Of a stretch of DNA of 39,612 bases, positions 17,463 through 26,616 are shown in pieces. The notes under the pieces were generated by a model. The model was not told the DNA's origin. It ran no database searches and was given only the letters and a program-made list of their open reading frames with translations. The translations under genes were made by a program, and so were the position numbers. Source of the stretch: Rhodospirillales bacterium (GTDB taxonomy: Bacteria > Pseudomonadota > Alphaproteobacteria > SP197); contig JACONG010000015.1 of assembly GCA_014323865.1 (NCBI GenBank), positions 1 to 39,612 of the forward strand. The letters run 5' to 3'. The stretch's first letter is position 1, and each line of letters starts with the position of its first letter.

Positions 17463-18848
17463 TCAGTTGTCGATCGGCGGCCGCTTCTTGCCGAAGCCGG
17501 TTGCCTGTTCGAAGGCATGGGCGACCTGCAGGCACAGCAGGTCGGTGCCGGGGCGGCCGAGAACCTGCAGGCCGCGGGGTGCCCCGGTGTCGGAGAAGCC
17601 GCATGGTACCGTGGTAGTCGGCAGACCCAGCAGCGGCGAGACATAGAGCAGGGTCCAGTCCAGACTGCGGCTGGCGGCCTCGTCGTCGAAGCCGAACGGG
17701 TCGCAGAGATCATCCGGCCACACCAGGACGTCGTGTTCGGCAAAGGCCAGCACCATGTCGTGCCACAGCCTGTGGCGCCGGGTTTCGGCATGCATCACGT
17801 CTTTCCCGGTGCTGGCGCGCGTCTCGTGATAGTGCCGTTCGAGACCGCTATCCAGGCCGCGCCCGACGGCAGGCTCCACCTCGCGCGACACCCGTTGGTA
17901 GGCCAGCACGCCGTAGTGTTTCTCGATGTCGGCGAGGTCGATGGGACACGGTGTCACGACCGCGCCCATGTTCTCGAACACGCTTTTCTGTGCTTCGAAG
18001 TTGGCCGCGATGTCGGGGTCGATGGTGAGGCAATCGTGATCGCACGACCAGCCGATGCGTAGACCCTTCATGTCGATGGCAAGGTCCGGCAGTCCCGGCG
18101 CGAAGGGGGCCGACACCACGACGGGACAGCGTGGGTCCGGCCCGGCCAGGGCCGAGAGCATCAGGGCCGTGTCGGCGACTGTGCGGGCCATGGGGCCGGG
18201 CGTGTTCATGTTGTGCCACATCAGCGGATTGGGCATGTCCGGGATCATCCAGCTGGTCGGCCGGTGACCCACGATGTTGCACCAGGCGGCCGGGTTGCGG
18301 ACCGAGCCGCCGATGTCGGAGCCGTCCGACAGAGACATAAGGCCGGCAGCCATGGCCGAACCGCTGCCGCCGCTGCTTGCGCCCGGCGCAAGATCCTTGC
18401 CGTAGGGGCTCCGCGTGGGGCCGAAGACAGGGTTGTCGCAGAGGTTCGACGCCATCGTGTACTCGGGCGTGTTGAGCTTTCCCAACATGATCGCGCCCGC
18501 CGCCTTCTCACGCTGGACGACGAGATGATCGTAGTCGGGCACGTGGTCTTCGAAGGCCTTCGAGGCGAAGGTCGTGCGCACGCCCTTGGTCGCAAAACAG
18601 TCCTTCACGCCCACGGTCAGACCGTGCAGCACGCCTCGCGCCGTGCTGTTGGCGCGTTCGTCGTCCGCCTTGGTTGCGCCCTCACGCGCGCTCTCGAAGG
18701 TCGTCGTGACCACCGCATTAAGATGGGGGTTGTGCCGCTCGATCCGGTCGATCTGGGCGTCGACGAGATCAAGGGACGAGATCTCACCAGTGTCCAGAAG
18801 CGCCTTTTGCTCGATGGCCGGAAGATAACAGAGATCGGTGGCGTCCAT
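17463..18848 (-). CDS. Amidase-signature enzyme
   Basis: 461 residues, amidase signature family. The Ser-cisSer-Lys triad is visible: Lys82 in VGVKDCF, cis-Ser158 in PGASSGGSGSA and nucleophile Ser182 in GSDIGGSVRNPA. It hydrolyses an amide bond of unknown substrate. No GatB/GatC neighbours and the tryptophan-rich loop MIPDMPNPLMWHN argue against GatA and for a catabolic amidase. The C-terminus PTTTVPCGFSDTGAPRGLQVLG is typical. ATG 18848 is 13 bp after the argE stop, so the gene is in the same minus-strand run as argE. Confidence 0.9.
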   Translation of the reverse strand: MDATDLCYLPAIEQKALLDTGEISSLDLVDAQIDRIERHNPHLNAVVTTTFESAREGATKADDERANSTARGVLHGLTVGVKDCFATKGVRTTFASKAFEDHVPDYDHLVVQREKAAGAIMLGKLNTPEYTMASNLCDNPVFGPTRSPYGKDLAPGASSGGSGSAMAAGLMSLSDGSDIGGSVRNPAAWCNIVGHRPTSWMIPDMPNPLMWHNMNTPGPMARTVADTALMLSALAGPDPRCPVVVSAPFAPGLPDLAIDMKGLRIGWSCDHDCLTIDPDIAANFEAQKSVFENMGAVVTPCPIDLADIEKHYGVLAYQRVSREVEPAVGRGLDSGLERHYHETRASTGKDVMHAETRRHRLWHDMVLAFAEHDVLVWPDDLCDPFGFDDEAASRSLDWTLLYVSPLLGLPTTTVPCGFSDTGAPRGLQVLGRPGTDLLCLQVAHAFEQATGFGKKRPPIDN

Positions 18849-18861
18849 GGCGGTTTCCGAT

Positions 18862-20010
18862 TCAGCGTTCGCAGATGCGGTCCATCAACCGCCGGAGGAA
18901 GGCGGTGCAGGCCTCGACCTGCTCGATGGCGATGAACTCGTTGGGCTGATGCGCCTGGGCGATGTCGCCGGGGCCGCACACGACGGCCGGAAATCCGCCC
19001 TCCTGGAAGATGCCGGCCTCGGTGGCGAAGGATGCCTGGTGGGTGCTGTTCGCGCCGGTGAGCGAAAGAGCCAGACTGGTTGCGGGTGAGGCGTCGTCGG
19101 GTTTGAGCGGCGGCACATTCGAGCGCAGCTCGGTGGTGATGGAACAGTCGGGGTGTTGGGCCTTCATCCTGACTTCGAGCTCGTCGAGATAAGCCAGGGC
19201 CCGGACCTCGATCTCCCTGGGATCGTCCGTCGGCATGGTGCGGAAGTGCCAGTCGACCAGACAGTCCTGGGCGATGATGTTGTTGGCGGTACCGCCGTCC
19301 ATGATGCCGACCTGGATGGTGGTGAAGGGCGGCACAAAGCCCAGGTCCGGACGGGCGCGGCCCTGGTATTCCTCGAACAGGTCGTCGAGAAAGGCGACGA
19401 AGCGTCCGCCGGCGTGGGTTGCGCTGGCGCCCATGTGGGTTGCGCTCGAATGCGCCGGTACGCCACGGAAGCTGGTACGGAAGCCGACGATGCCCTTATG
19501 GGCGTCGACCACCTCCATCATGGTGGGTTCGCCGATAATCGCCGCCTCGGGCTTGAGGCCCTGGGCCTGAACGTCGCGGATCAGGCGGTGGACGCCGATG
19601 CAGCCGACCTCCTCGTCGTAGGACCAGGCGAAGTGAAGAGGCTTCTTGAGGCCACGGTTCAGGAACTCCGGCAGAAGTGCCAGGCTGATCGAGACAAAGC
19701 TCTTCATGTCGCAGGTGCCGCGGCCGTAGAGCTTGCCGTCCCTCTCAATGACGGTGAACGGATCCGTATCCCAGGGTTGGCCGTCGACCGGGACCACGTC
19801 GGTGTGGCCCGAGAGCACGATGCCGCCATCACCCTCGGGCCCCATGGTGGCGAAGAGATTGGCCTTACGGTCGTCATCGTCGTAGCTGAGGGAACTCTCG
19901 ATGCCCCAACCCTTGAGGTAGTCACTGATCCAGCCGATCAGCTCGAGGTTCGAGTTGCGGCTTGTCGTGTCGAAGGCGATGAGCCAGTCGATGGCATCGC
20001 GCGGGGTCAT
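18862..20010 (-). CDS. argE: Acetylornithine deacetylase (M20 family)
   Basis: About 382 residues. It removes the acetyl group from N-acetylornithine, linking with argD and argF in the window. M20 metal and catalytic residues: H69 and D71 in LSGHTDVVPVDG, D101 in GRGTCDMKSF, the catalytic and metal Glu pair in SYDEEVGC (133-134), Glu in IGEPTMMEV, and the last His in AQAHQPNEF. The dimerisation lid starts near KGIVGFRTSFRGVPAHSS. A TTG at 20025 almost touching the trkH stop is an alternative start with GGAGAG upstream; ATG 20010 (MTPRDA) is preferred. Related M20 deacylases cannot be excluded, but the ArgE pattern is good. Confidence 0.88.
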   Translation of the reverse strand: MTPRDAIDWLIAFDTTSRNSNLELIGWISDYLKGWGIESSLSYDDDDRKANLFATMGPEGDGGIVLSGHTDVVPVDGQPWDTDPFTVIERDGKLYGRGTCDMKSFVSISLALLPEFLNRGLKKPLHFAWSYDEEVGCIGVHRLIRDVQAQGLKPEAAIIGEPTMMEVVDAHKGIVGFRTSFRGVPAHSSATHMGASATHAGGRFVAFLDDLFEEYQGRARPDLGFVPPFTTIQVGIMDGGTANNIIAQDCLVDWHFRTMPTDDPREIEVRALAYLDELEVRMKAQHPDCSITTELRSNVPPLKPDDASPATSLALSLTGANSTHQASFATEAGIFQEGGFPAVVCGPGDIAQAHQPNEFIAIEQVEACTAFLRRLMDRICER

Positions 20011-20026
20011 GGTTTCTCTGGCCAAG

Positions 20027-21478
20027 TCACTCTCTCCAGAAGTTGGGTGTCAGAAGGACGAGAATTGTGAAGAACTCCAGCCGGCCCATGAGCATGCCGA
20101 TACAAAGCAGAAGCTTGGCGGTGTCGGGCAGGGTTGCGTAATTGCCCGATGGCCCGATGACCGGCCCCAGTCCGGGGCCGATGTTGCCGAGAGCGGCGGC
20201 GGCACCGGACGCGCTGGTGATGAAATCGAGGTCATGGGCCGCAAGGCCCGCGGTGAGAACAAAAAAGCCGGCAACAAAGATCACCAGGAAGGTCGTGACC
20301 GACTGCGCGACGCCGTCGCTGATCTGGACATTGTTGTAGTGCGCAACGAAGACGCCGTGGGGCTGGGTCAGCTTGCGCAGCTGGGTATAGAGCGTGGCCG
20401 CCAGCACATGGACGCGAAACATCTTGATGCCGCCGGCCGTCGATCCGGTACAGCCGCCCATGAAGAGCAGGATGAAGAAGAGTGCCGTGGCAAAACCGCC
20501 CCAGGCGCCGAAGTCTTCGGTTGCGTAACCGGTGCTGGTCGCGATCGCGATGACGTTGAAACTGACCTCACGCAGCAGGATCCAGAACGAGGTCTCGTCA
20601 TGGGCTGCGAGAATGCGCTGCAGCATCAGGAGCACGATGGCACCGATCACGATGGCGATGAATAGCCGGACCTGTACGTCGCGCCACAGCGGCACGAACC
20701 GGCCGCGCGCCACTTGCATATAGATAACGAAGGGCAGGGCACCTGACACCATGAAGACCATGGCGATCAGCTCGATCTGCGTGCTGTCGAAGACGCCGAT
20801 TGACGAATCGTGGGTCGAGAACCCGGCAGTCGAGACCGTGGTCATGGCGTGCGCCAGGGCGTCGAAGGCCGACATGCCGGCGACCCAATAACTCAGGAAG
20901 CAGAGCACCGAGAAGACGGCGTAGATCATGGTGATCACTGCGGCAATCTGCACCGTGCGCGGCAGCATCTTCTCCTGGTCCGAGGATTCCGTGTTGAAAA
21001 GCTGCATGCCGGCGATACGCAGCATGGGCAGGACCGCGACGGCCGTGACGATGATGCCGATGCCGCCCATCCACTGCAGCAGGGCGCGCCACAGCAGGAT
21101 GCCGGCGGGCCGCGTGTTGAGCTCGGCGACCACCGTGGCGCCGGTCGTGGTCAGGCCGGCGGTGGCCTCGAAGAGCGCATCGACATAGTCGAGGCCAAGA
21201 TCGGCAAAGGCGAAGGGCAGGGCGGCGAAGGCGCAGAGCACGACCCAGGCGATGGTGGTGAGCAGAAAGGCCTGGCGCACCGTCAGTTCCGTCACACCCG
21301 TGCGGTTCGTGAGGAACAGCGACATGCCGACGAAGAGCGTCAGGAAGCCGGCGCCCAGGAACACTTGCCAGTCGTCGTTGCCCTCGATCAGATCGGCCAC
21401 CATGGGCAGAAACATGGCGATGGCCAAGGTGGCGAGCAGGATGCCCGCCACCTGGAGAATAGGTCGGATATCGATCAC
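20027..21478 (-). CDS. trkH: TrkH potassium uptake channel
   Basis: 483 residues, integral membrane K+ translocating subunit of the Trk system, normally controlled by the cytoplasmic NAD-binding protein TrkA (not in the window). Helix-pore-helix repeats are seen with filter-like segments TAGLTTTGATV, TTVSTAGFSTHD, ATSTGYATEDF and the final ASGAAAALGNIGPGLG. The block LFMGGCTGSTAGGIKMFR is a TrkH hallmark. The start is GTG 21478 (IDIRPILQ). It ends two bases before the argE TTG codon. Confidence 0.95.
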   Translation of the reverse strand: MIDIRPILQVAGILLATLAIAMFLPMVADLIEGNDDWQVFLGAGFLTLFVGMSLFLTNRTGVTELTVRQAFLLTTIAWVVLCAFAALPFAFADLGLDYVDALFEATAGLTTTGATVVAELNTRPAGILLWRALLQWMGGIGIIVTAVAVLPMLRIAGMQLFNTESSDQEKMLPRTVQIAAVITMIYAVFSVLCFLSYWVAGMSAFDALAHAMTTVSTAGFSTHDSSIGVFDSTQIELIAMVFMVSGALPFVIYMQVARGRFVPLWRDVQVRLFIAIVIGAIVLLMLQRILAAHDETSFWILLREVSFNVIAIATSTGYATEDFGAWGGFATALFFILLFMGGCTGSTAGGIKMFRVHVLAATLYTQLRKLTQPHGVFVAHYNNVQISDGVAQSVTTFLVIFVAGFFVLTAGLAAHDLDFITSASGAAAALGNIGPGLGPVIGPSGNYATLPDTAKLLLCIGMLMGRLEFFTILVLLTPNFWRE

Positions 21479-21567
21479 ACGCCCCTACCGCTGCCGCGAG
21501 ACGGTTGCGCCACAATGATGGAAGCGGGTCACGGCGGTGTCCAGCGGGTGGCGAAAGGCACCGCGGG

Positions 21568-22200
21568 TCAGGACATCTCCGCGTTCGCCGGAGTGCCGAC
21601 ATAGCCAAGGAACTCGCGCCGGGTGGCCGACCTGGTGCGGAAATCACCCAGCATGCGGCTTGTCACCATGGTCACACCGGTCTTGCGAACGCCGCGTGTG
21701 GTCATGCAGTGGTGTGTCGCCTCGACCACGACCCCGACACCGCGCGGCTCCAGCGCCTCATTGATCGTGTCGGCGATCTGGGCCGTCAGTCGTTCCTGGA
21801 TTTGCATACGTTTGGCGAAGACATCGACCATGCGGGCAAGCTTGGACACGCCCACCACGCGTTTGCGCGGCAGATAGGCGATGTGGCAGCGACCGATGAT
21901 CGGCGAAATGTGATGTTCACAATGCGACTCGAACCGAAGGTTACGGAGCGAGACCATCTCGTCATACCCGTCGGTCTCGCCAAAGGTGCGGCCCATGAGT
22001 TCCGAGGCATTGGCACTGTAGCCCTCGAACCACTCCTCATAGGCGCGCACCACACGGGCCGGGGTGTCGAGCAAACCCTCGCGGTCGGGATCGTCGCCGG
22101 CCCAACGTATCAGCGTGCGCACGGCGTCTTCAGCCTCCTCGCGCGAGGGGTGCAGGACAGGATCAATCTTGTCGGTCACGTTGGCACCTTTCGGCTTCAT
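21568..22200 (-). CDS. folE: GTP cyclohydrolase I
   Basis: 210 residues from ATG 22200. Converts GTP to 7,8-dihydroneopterin triphosphate, the first step of folate synthesis. Zinc ligands are in [12 protein letters not shown] (Cys and His) and the second Cys in [36 protein letters not shown] and [14 protein letters not shown] complete the signature. An in-frame codon five residues upstream (22212) and a GTG at the VTDK position are alternative starts. It lies between apaG and trkH on the minus strand, with about 90 bp to trkH. Confidence 0.95.
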   Translation of the reverse strand: MKPKGANVTDKIDPVLHPSREEAEDAVRTLIRWAGDDPDREGLLDTPARVVRAYEEWFEGYSANASELMGRTFGETDGYDEMVSLRNLRFESHCEHHISPIIGRCHIAYLPRKRVVGVSKLARMVDVFAKRMQIQERLTAQIADTINEALEPRGVGVVVEATHHCMTTRGVRKTGVTMVTSRMLGDFRTRSATRREFLGYVGTPANAEMS

Positions 22201-22249
22201 CCCGCCTGCCATGCGGGAGGCGGTGTCTTATCCCGGCTCTGTGCCGCGA

Positions 22250-22642
22250 TCAATTGACCCGTCGCGACTCGTGCGGGCTGTCGAGCGAGAAGGCGGGCAC
22301 CACGGCATCGAACATTTCGCCCGAAGCGGCCTGCATCTGGTAGCTGCCGGCCATGATGCCCGACGGCGTCAAAAGCGGCGTGCCGGAGGTGTACTCGAAG
22401 GCCTCGCCCGGTTTCAGCACGGGCTGCTCGCCCACCACACCCGGTCCCTGGACCTCGTGGAGCTGGCCGTTGCCGTCGGTGATCTTCCAGTGACGCGTCA
22501 GAAGCTGGACGGTTTGGCTCCCTTCGTTGGCGATGCGCACCTGATATGCCCAGACGTAGTGGCTGCGATCGGGCTCGGACTGTTGCTCCAGGTACACCGG
22601 ATTGACGGTGACCCGAACCCCTTGAGTGACTTCTTCGTACAT
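22250..22642 (-). CDS. apaG: ApaG domain protein
   Basis: 130 residues, a single ApaG (DUF525) beta-sandwich. The family's glycine loop is GPGVVGEQPVLKPGE; other conserved blocks are YVWAYQVRIANEG, VQLLTRHWKITDGNG and SGTPLLTPSGIMAGSYQM. Historically linked to cobalt resistance and magnesium efflux; the biochemical role is unresolved. ATG 22642 is chosen, with GGAAGAA about 10 bases upstream; a GTG at 22660 adds six residues. Confidence 0.92.
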   Translation of the reverse strand: MYEEVTQGVRVTVNPVYLEQQSEPDRSHYVWAYQVRIANEGSQTVQLLTRHWKITDGNGQLHEVQGPGVVGEQPVLKPGEAFEYTSGTPLLTPSGIMAGSYQMQAASGEMFDAVVPAFSLDSPHESRRVN

Positions 22643-22739
22643 GGTGTTCGTTTCTTCCACTCTTCCACATGATTTTACGCAGCGAGATCCGCGGTTGACC
22701 GCTGCGGCCCCGAGGGCATATAGAATAGATCAGGCCGAA

Positions 22740-22813
22740 GCGGGTGTAGTTCAATGGTAGAACGAAAGCTTCCCAAGCTCTAGACGAGGGTTCGATTCCC
22801 TTCACCCGCTCCA
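22740..22813 (+). tRNA. tRNA-Gly (CCC)
   Basis: Complete 74-nt tRNA on the strand opposite apaG and the downstream gene. Acceptor stem GCGGGTG/CACCCGC, D stem GTTC/GAAC, anticodon loop TTCCCAA giving CCC, T stem GAGGG/CCCTT, discriminator T and encoded CCA. The anticodon stem (AAAGC/GCTCT) has one A-C mismatch. Confidence 0.95.
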
Positions 22814-22839
22814 GGCACCTTTCTGCGACACATGCTTCT

Positions 22840-23826
22840 TCAGTTCCGCTGATAGCAGCCTGTCAGTTCGGCCTTCTGCTGGACGAGTGCAAGCACTGTG
22901 TCGATTGTCGGGGTCGGCTTGTCGGTGATGCGGCCGAGTTCCTGGACGGCGGTGACGAGCGCGTCGATCTCCATCGGCCTGCCCTTGTCGAGGTCCTGCA
23001 GCATGCTCGTGCGGTGAGCGCCGACGCTGACAGCACCGTCGATGCGCTTGTCGACATCAATGCCGAAACGCACGCCGAGCGCTTTGCCGATGGCCTGGGC
23101 CTCAAGCATCATGGCCCGGCAGACGTTGCGGCTGCCGGGGTCTGTGCCGATTACGTCGAGCGTGGCACCGGTCAGCGCAGAGATGGGGTTGAAGCAGAGG
23201 TTGCCCCATAGCTTGACCCAGATGTCGTCGCGGATACGCGGCCGCACCGGCGTCTTGAAGCCGGCCTCGCGCATCAGCCCGGCGAGCCGTTCGATGCGTT
23301 CGGTCTTCTCGCCCAAGGGTTCGCCTAGCACGAAGCGGTCGCCCTTGATGTGACGGATCACACCGGGCTCGTCGATGTCGCATGCCGGATAGACGACACA
23401 GCCAATAGCGCGCTCCGGTCCGATGCCGTCCCATTGTTTGCCGCCGGGATCGACGCTCTCGAGCTGCCGGTCGCGCCAGGGGCCGTCGAGGCCGTGGAAG
23501 TACCACCAGGGTACGCCGTTCACCGCGGTAACGATGGCGGTCTCGGCGCCGATCAGCGGTTGCATGGCGTCGACGACCTTGGGCACCGAATGGGCCTTGA
23601 GTGCGACAATGATGAAGTCCTGCTCGCCTGCTTCGGCCGGATTGTCCGTTGCGGTGATGCCGCGAACCGTGCGTTCGCCGCCCATCTCCAGGACGAGGCC
23701 GTTCTCGCACATGGCGGTGAGATGGGGACCGCGCGCGATCAGGGTCACCTCGGCCTCGGTGTCGGCGAGCAGGGCGCCCATGTAGCCGCCGATCGCGCCG
23801 GCACCGTAGATGGCGATACGGGTCAT
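22840..23826 (-). CDS. 2-dehydropantoate 2-reductase (ketopantoate reductase) family
   Basis: 328 residues. N-terminal Rossmann NADPH-binding motif IYGAGAIGGYMGALL (GxGxxG at 8-13), then the LKAHSVPKVVDAMQPL and VTAVNGVPWWYFHG blocks. The C-terminal ApbA domain begins near KLWGNLCFNPISALTGAT, with the catalytic-type Lys in WVKLWGN, and ends HRTSMLQDLDKGRPMEID. The fold and motifs fit PanE (pantothenate synthesis), but many paralogues act on other 2-oxoacids. Overlap by 4 bp with the acyl-CoA synthetase upstream suggests a catabolic two-gene operon rather than vitamin synthesis (inference), so I give no symbol. Confidence 0.85.
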   Translation of the reverse strand: MTRIAIYGAGAIGGYMGALLADTEAEVTLIARGPHLTAMCENGLVLEMGGERTVRGITATDNPAEAGEQDFIIVALKAHSVPKVVDAMQPLIGAETAIVTAVNGVPWWYFHGLDGPWRDRQLESVDPGGKQWDGIGPERAIGCVVYPACDIDEPGVIRHIKGDRFVLGEPLGEKTERIERLAGLMREAGFKTPVRPRIRDDIWVKLWGNLCFNPISALTGATLDVIGTDPGSRNVCRAMMLEAQAIGKALGVRFGIDVDKRIDGAVSVGAHRTSMLQDLDKGRPMEIDALVTAVQELGRITDKPTPTIDTVLALVQQKAELTGCYQRN

Positions 23827-25352
23827 GCGAGCCCCAGCTTCTCCGCGAGCCCGATACGCTGGAGCTTGCCGGTGGCGCCCTTGGGAATCTCGTCGAGGAA
23901 GAGCACGGTGCGCGGCACCTTGAAGTCCGTCAGGCGTTCGGCGGCGAAGTCGCGCAGCGCACGTTCATCCGCACTCTTGCCCTCCTTGAGGACGACGGCG
24001 GCAGCGACATCCTCGCCAAGCTTGGCGTGGGGCACGGCGAAGGTAACGACCTGGCCGACCGCCGGGTGATCCATCAGGATCTCGTCGACCTCGCGCGGGC
24101 TGATCTTCTCGCCGCCGCGGTTGATGATCTCCTTAAGGCGGCCCGTGAGGCGCAGGTAGCCAGCATCGTCCATGGTTCCCTGGTCACCCGTGCGGAACCA
24201 GCCGTCGGTGAAGGCGGTGGTGTTGGTGCCGAGGTTGTTCTCGTAGCCCACGGTGACGTTGGGTCCGCGGATGACGATCTCGCCAGTCTCACCGGGCGGC
24301 AGCAGGCGACCGTCCTCCTCAGCCATGATCGCGACCTCGGGCCCGGCGGCGATGCCGACGCAACCGGGATAACGCGCCGCGGGCGGCAGCGGGTTGGAGG
24401 CCATCTGGTGCGCGGCCTCGGTCATGCCGTAAGCCTCGATCACAGGACAGCCGAAGGTGTCTTCGAGCTCTGTCATCACCTGTGGTGGCAGCGACGACGA
24501 GGATGAACGGATCAGGCGCAGATTGAGGCGTGCCATGCTGTCGGCGTTGCGCGCCGCGCGACCCAGGATGGCCTGGTGCATGGTCGGCACGGCCGTGTAC
24601 CAGCTCGGCGCCACCGCACTGAACCAGGCGAAGATGCGCAGTGCGTTGAAGCCCGGTGTGCAGTGGACCGATGCACCCGCCGCCAGGCTCGACAGCACCG
24701 CGGCGATCAGGCCGTGGATGTGGAACAGCGGCATGATGTTGAGACAACGGTCATCGGGCGTGAGCGCGAGGCTTTCGCGGATGTGGGAGGCCGAGGCGCA
24801 GACATTGGCGAGCGAGAGCGGCACGATCTTGGGCCGCGAGGTGGTGCCGGAGGTGTGCAGCACGAGCGCGATGTCGTCGGCCTCAGAACGGCCGGGCTTC
24901 ATGCTGTCGTTGGCGGGTGCGGCTTCGGTCATCGTGAGCGTGTAGCGACCCGCCGGCGCACCCTCAGGCACGGCGAGTTCGGCGATCCCCATGCCGAGGT
25001 CGCGCGCGACCGACACCGCGTCCGACGTGCTGCCTTCCTCGACCACGAGCAGGCGTACGCCGAGGTCGTCAAGATAGAAGCTGAACTCCCCGGCGCGATA
25101 GGCCGGATTGAGCGGGGCGGTCGTGGCGCCTGCCGCGATGGTCACGAAGGCCGAGGCCATCTCCGGTCCGTTGGGCAGCACGATGGCGACCCGGTCGCCG
25201 CGCCCGATACCGTTGATGTTGAGGAACGCGACGGTCTCGTCGATCTGCGTGGCGAGACCGGCATAGGTCAGGGCGTCGCGTTCGGGCGCACCGATAGCCG
25301 GTGCGTCGTCTTGGGCACCGGCGAGCAGCGCGTCGATCGTGGATACCGTCAC
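23823..25352 (-). CDS. AMP-forming acyl-CoA synthetase (oxalate/fatty-acid-CoA ligase-like)
   Basis: 509 residues, ANL superfamily. The ATP-binding P-loop is TSGTTSRPK at 167-175, followed by the A5 motif YGMTEA, the hinge region FRTGDQG with LTGRLKEIINRGGEKISPREV, and the adenylation Lys near 496 in KGATGKLQR. The pattern around EIDEILMDHPAV and PLFHIHGL is close to plant/yeast oxalyl-CoA synthetases (AAE3/Pcs60) and to short acyl-CoA ligases; the substrate is not certain. It overlaps the ketopantoate-reductase-like gene (ATGA), so the two are co-transcribed. Confidence 0.88.
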   Translation of the reverse strand: MTVSTIDALLAGAQDDAPAIGAPERDALTYAGLATQIDETVAFLNINGIGRGDRVAIVLPNGPEMASAFVTIAAGATTAPLNPAYRAGEFSFYLDDLGVRLLVVEEGSTSDAVSVARDLGMGIAELAVPEGAPAGRYTLTMTEAAPANDSMKPGRSEADDIALVLHTSGTTSRPKIVPLSLANVCASASHIRESLALTPDDRCLNIMPLFHIHGLIAAVLSSLAAGASVHCTPGFNALRIFAWFSAVAPSWYTAVPTMHQAILGRAARNADSMARLNLRLIRSSSSSLPPQVMTELEDTFGCPVIEAYGMTEAAHQMASNPLPPAARYPGCVGIAAGPEVAIMAEEDGRLLPPGETGEIVIRGPNVTVGYENNLGTNTTAFTDGWFRTGDQGTMDDAGYLRLTGRLKEIINRGGEKISPREVDEILMDHPAVGQVVTFAVPHAKLGEDVAAAVVLKEGKSADERALRDFAAERLTDFKVPRTVLFLDEIPKGATGKLQRIGLAEKLGLA

Positions 25353-25407
25353 GGAAGCCTCCTGGAGAACACTCCTTATCTAGGACGGCGCCACCACGCG
25401 AGCAACG

Positions 25408-25850
25408 TCAGGAGGTGGCGATGCGGGCCCGTCGTTTCTGTCGGGTCGCCTTGATGCGCGGCTTCAGGACCTTGTCGTGGAAACGGTCGCAGCCGATGCA
25501 GAGGTTCTGATAGGCCTCGCCTTTCGTCGTCGTGATCTTCGTTTCCTTCAGGAAGCGGTTGCGATCCCAGCCGTCGGCAAGGCCCATCTCGCCGGGACGG
25601 TCCCGGTTGAGCGCCTCTTGGACGGGATCGCCACGCAGGCTGCCGACGGCGTGTTCGAAGCGCATCGAAGCCGGCAGATTGTCGATGATGCGGGAAACGT
25701 TTGTGCGCAACTGGGCAACGACTTCGTCGAGCTCGTCGCAAGCGTGGGGGCGGAAACGGTCGTCGTAACAGTGGCGTCAGCGCCGGTGGCAGAGCCAACT
25801 CAAGACGAAGTAGATCGGTTCCGTGGCCACCCCAGCCGGAAACGGGGAGC
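25408..25850 (-). pseudogene. Small Cys-rich protein, interrupted by TGA; family unknown
   Basis: A continuous frame reads EPIYFVLSWLCHRR, then a TGA, then RHCYDDRFRPHACDELDEVV, RTNVSRIIDNLPASMRFEHA and a C-terminal NLCIGCDRFHDKVLKP with basic tail. The downstream 100-codon open frame starts at 25710. The codon after CHRR is probably a mutated Trp (TGG). Cysteine pairs at both ends (C-H-x-x..C and C-I-G-C) suggest a small metal-binding protein. I do not recognise the family. It may still produce the shorter form from 25710. Confidence 0.5.
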
Positions 25851-25912
25851 GTCGTTTGACACTCCCCGCCTGGGTGGTGGTCTCCGAGGACGGCCCGCAA
25901 CGGCCCGGACGA

Positions 25913-26125
25913 TCACGCCTCCGCCAGCTTTCCGCCGATCACCTGCGTGATGCGCGTCCGGTTGAGAACTAGGGTGCCGCCGCCGATCTCCGCGAAGGTG
26001 ACGGAATAGGCCATGAAACCCGGCAGACCGAGGGGCTCGAAGAACATGGCGGTGCCGGGAAGGGTGAAGACGACGACCTTCAGAAGGCCGTGGGCGAGGA
26101 ACATGACGCCCAGCGAGACGCGCAA
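25913..26125 (-). pseudogene. DoxX-family membrane protein, truncated
   Basis: 70 residues: LGVMFLAHGLLKVVVFTLPG, FEPLGLPGFMAYSVTFAEIGG and then TLVLNRTRITQVIGG. These are the first two helices of a DoxX protein (usual length about 130-140). The last two helices are missing. The expected N-terminus (MPLVNPRLA from 26147) is in another frame, so there is also a shift near 26120. It diverges from the LysR remnant, a common DoxX/regulator layout. Confidence 0.7.
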
Positions 26126-26215
26126 GCCGAGGGTTCACCAGGGGCAAGACGTTGGTCGATCACCGGAAGAAATTCGTGTGTGTGGTGCCTGACGATGATC
26201 CGGGATTGCGAAAGT

Positions 26216-26535
26216 GCAGTCACGACGACTGATCTGGCAAACACGGATTGCAGAACGGCTGGACGCTGCGGGCAAGGCGTTCGGCGTCGATCGCAGCACC
26301 GTGTTCCGCAGGCTCAAGGCCTGCGCGCGCCGGTCAGGGCTTTGCGGCGCTACCGTGTTTTCTGGCCGAGGCGGAGCCGATGCTGGAGCGTCTGGCTTAC
26401 CTGCCGGATGACGCCAACTCCGCCTTTTGTCTGCTGACCCACGAGGAACTCCGGCACACCGTGCGTGTGCACGCTTTCATGGACTTTGTCGCTCCGCATC
26501 TGGCCGCGCGCGGCGACCTCTTTGACCCGCGCTGA
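26216..26535 (+). pseudogene. LysR-family regulator, internally deleted
   Basis: The N-terminal part gives an altered winged-helix segment, LDAAGKAFGVDRSTVFRRLK, typical of LysR (AAGKALGVDRSTVFRRLNALE). A shift near 26330 leads to CFLAEAEPMLERL, then FCLLTHEELRHTVRVHAFMDF and HLAARGDLFDPR, the C-terminal end of a LysR effector domain. About 190 residues between are missing. The original start of the HTH is also disturbed (QTRIAER where a longer helix is expected). Confidence 0.75.
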
Positions 26536-26616
26536 GGCGATCCCATATTGACGGAAGCCGATTGTGCCGTGATGGTGTGCGCCCTTTCGAACGACCCCCG
26601 AAAATGCGGATACGAC

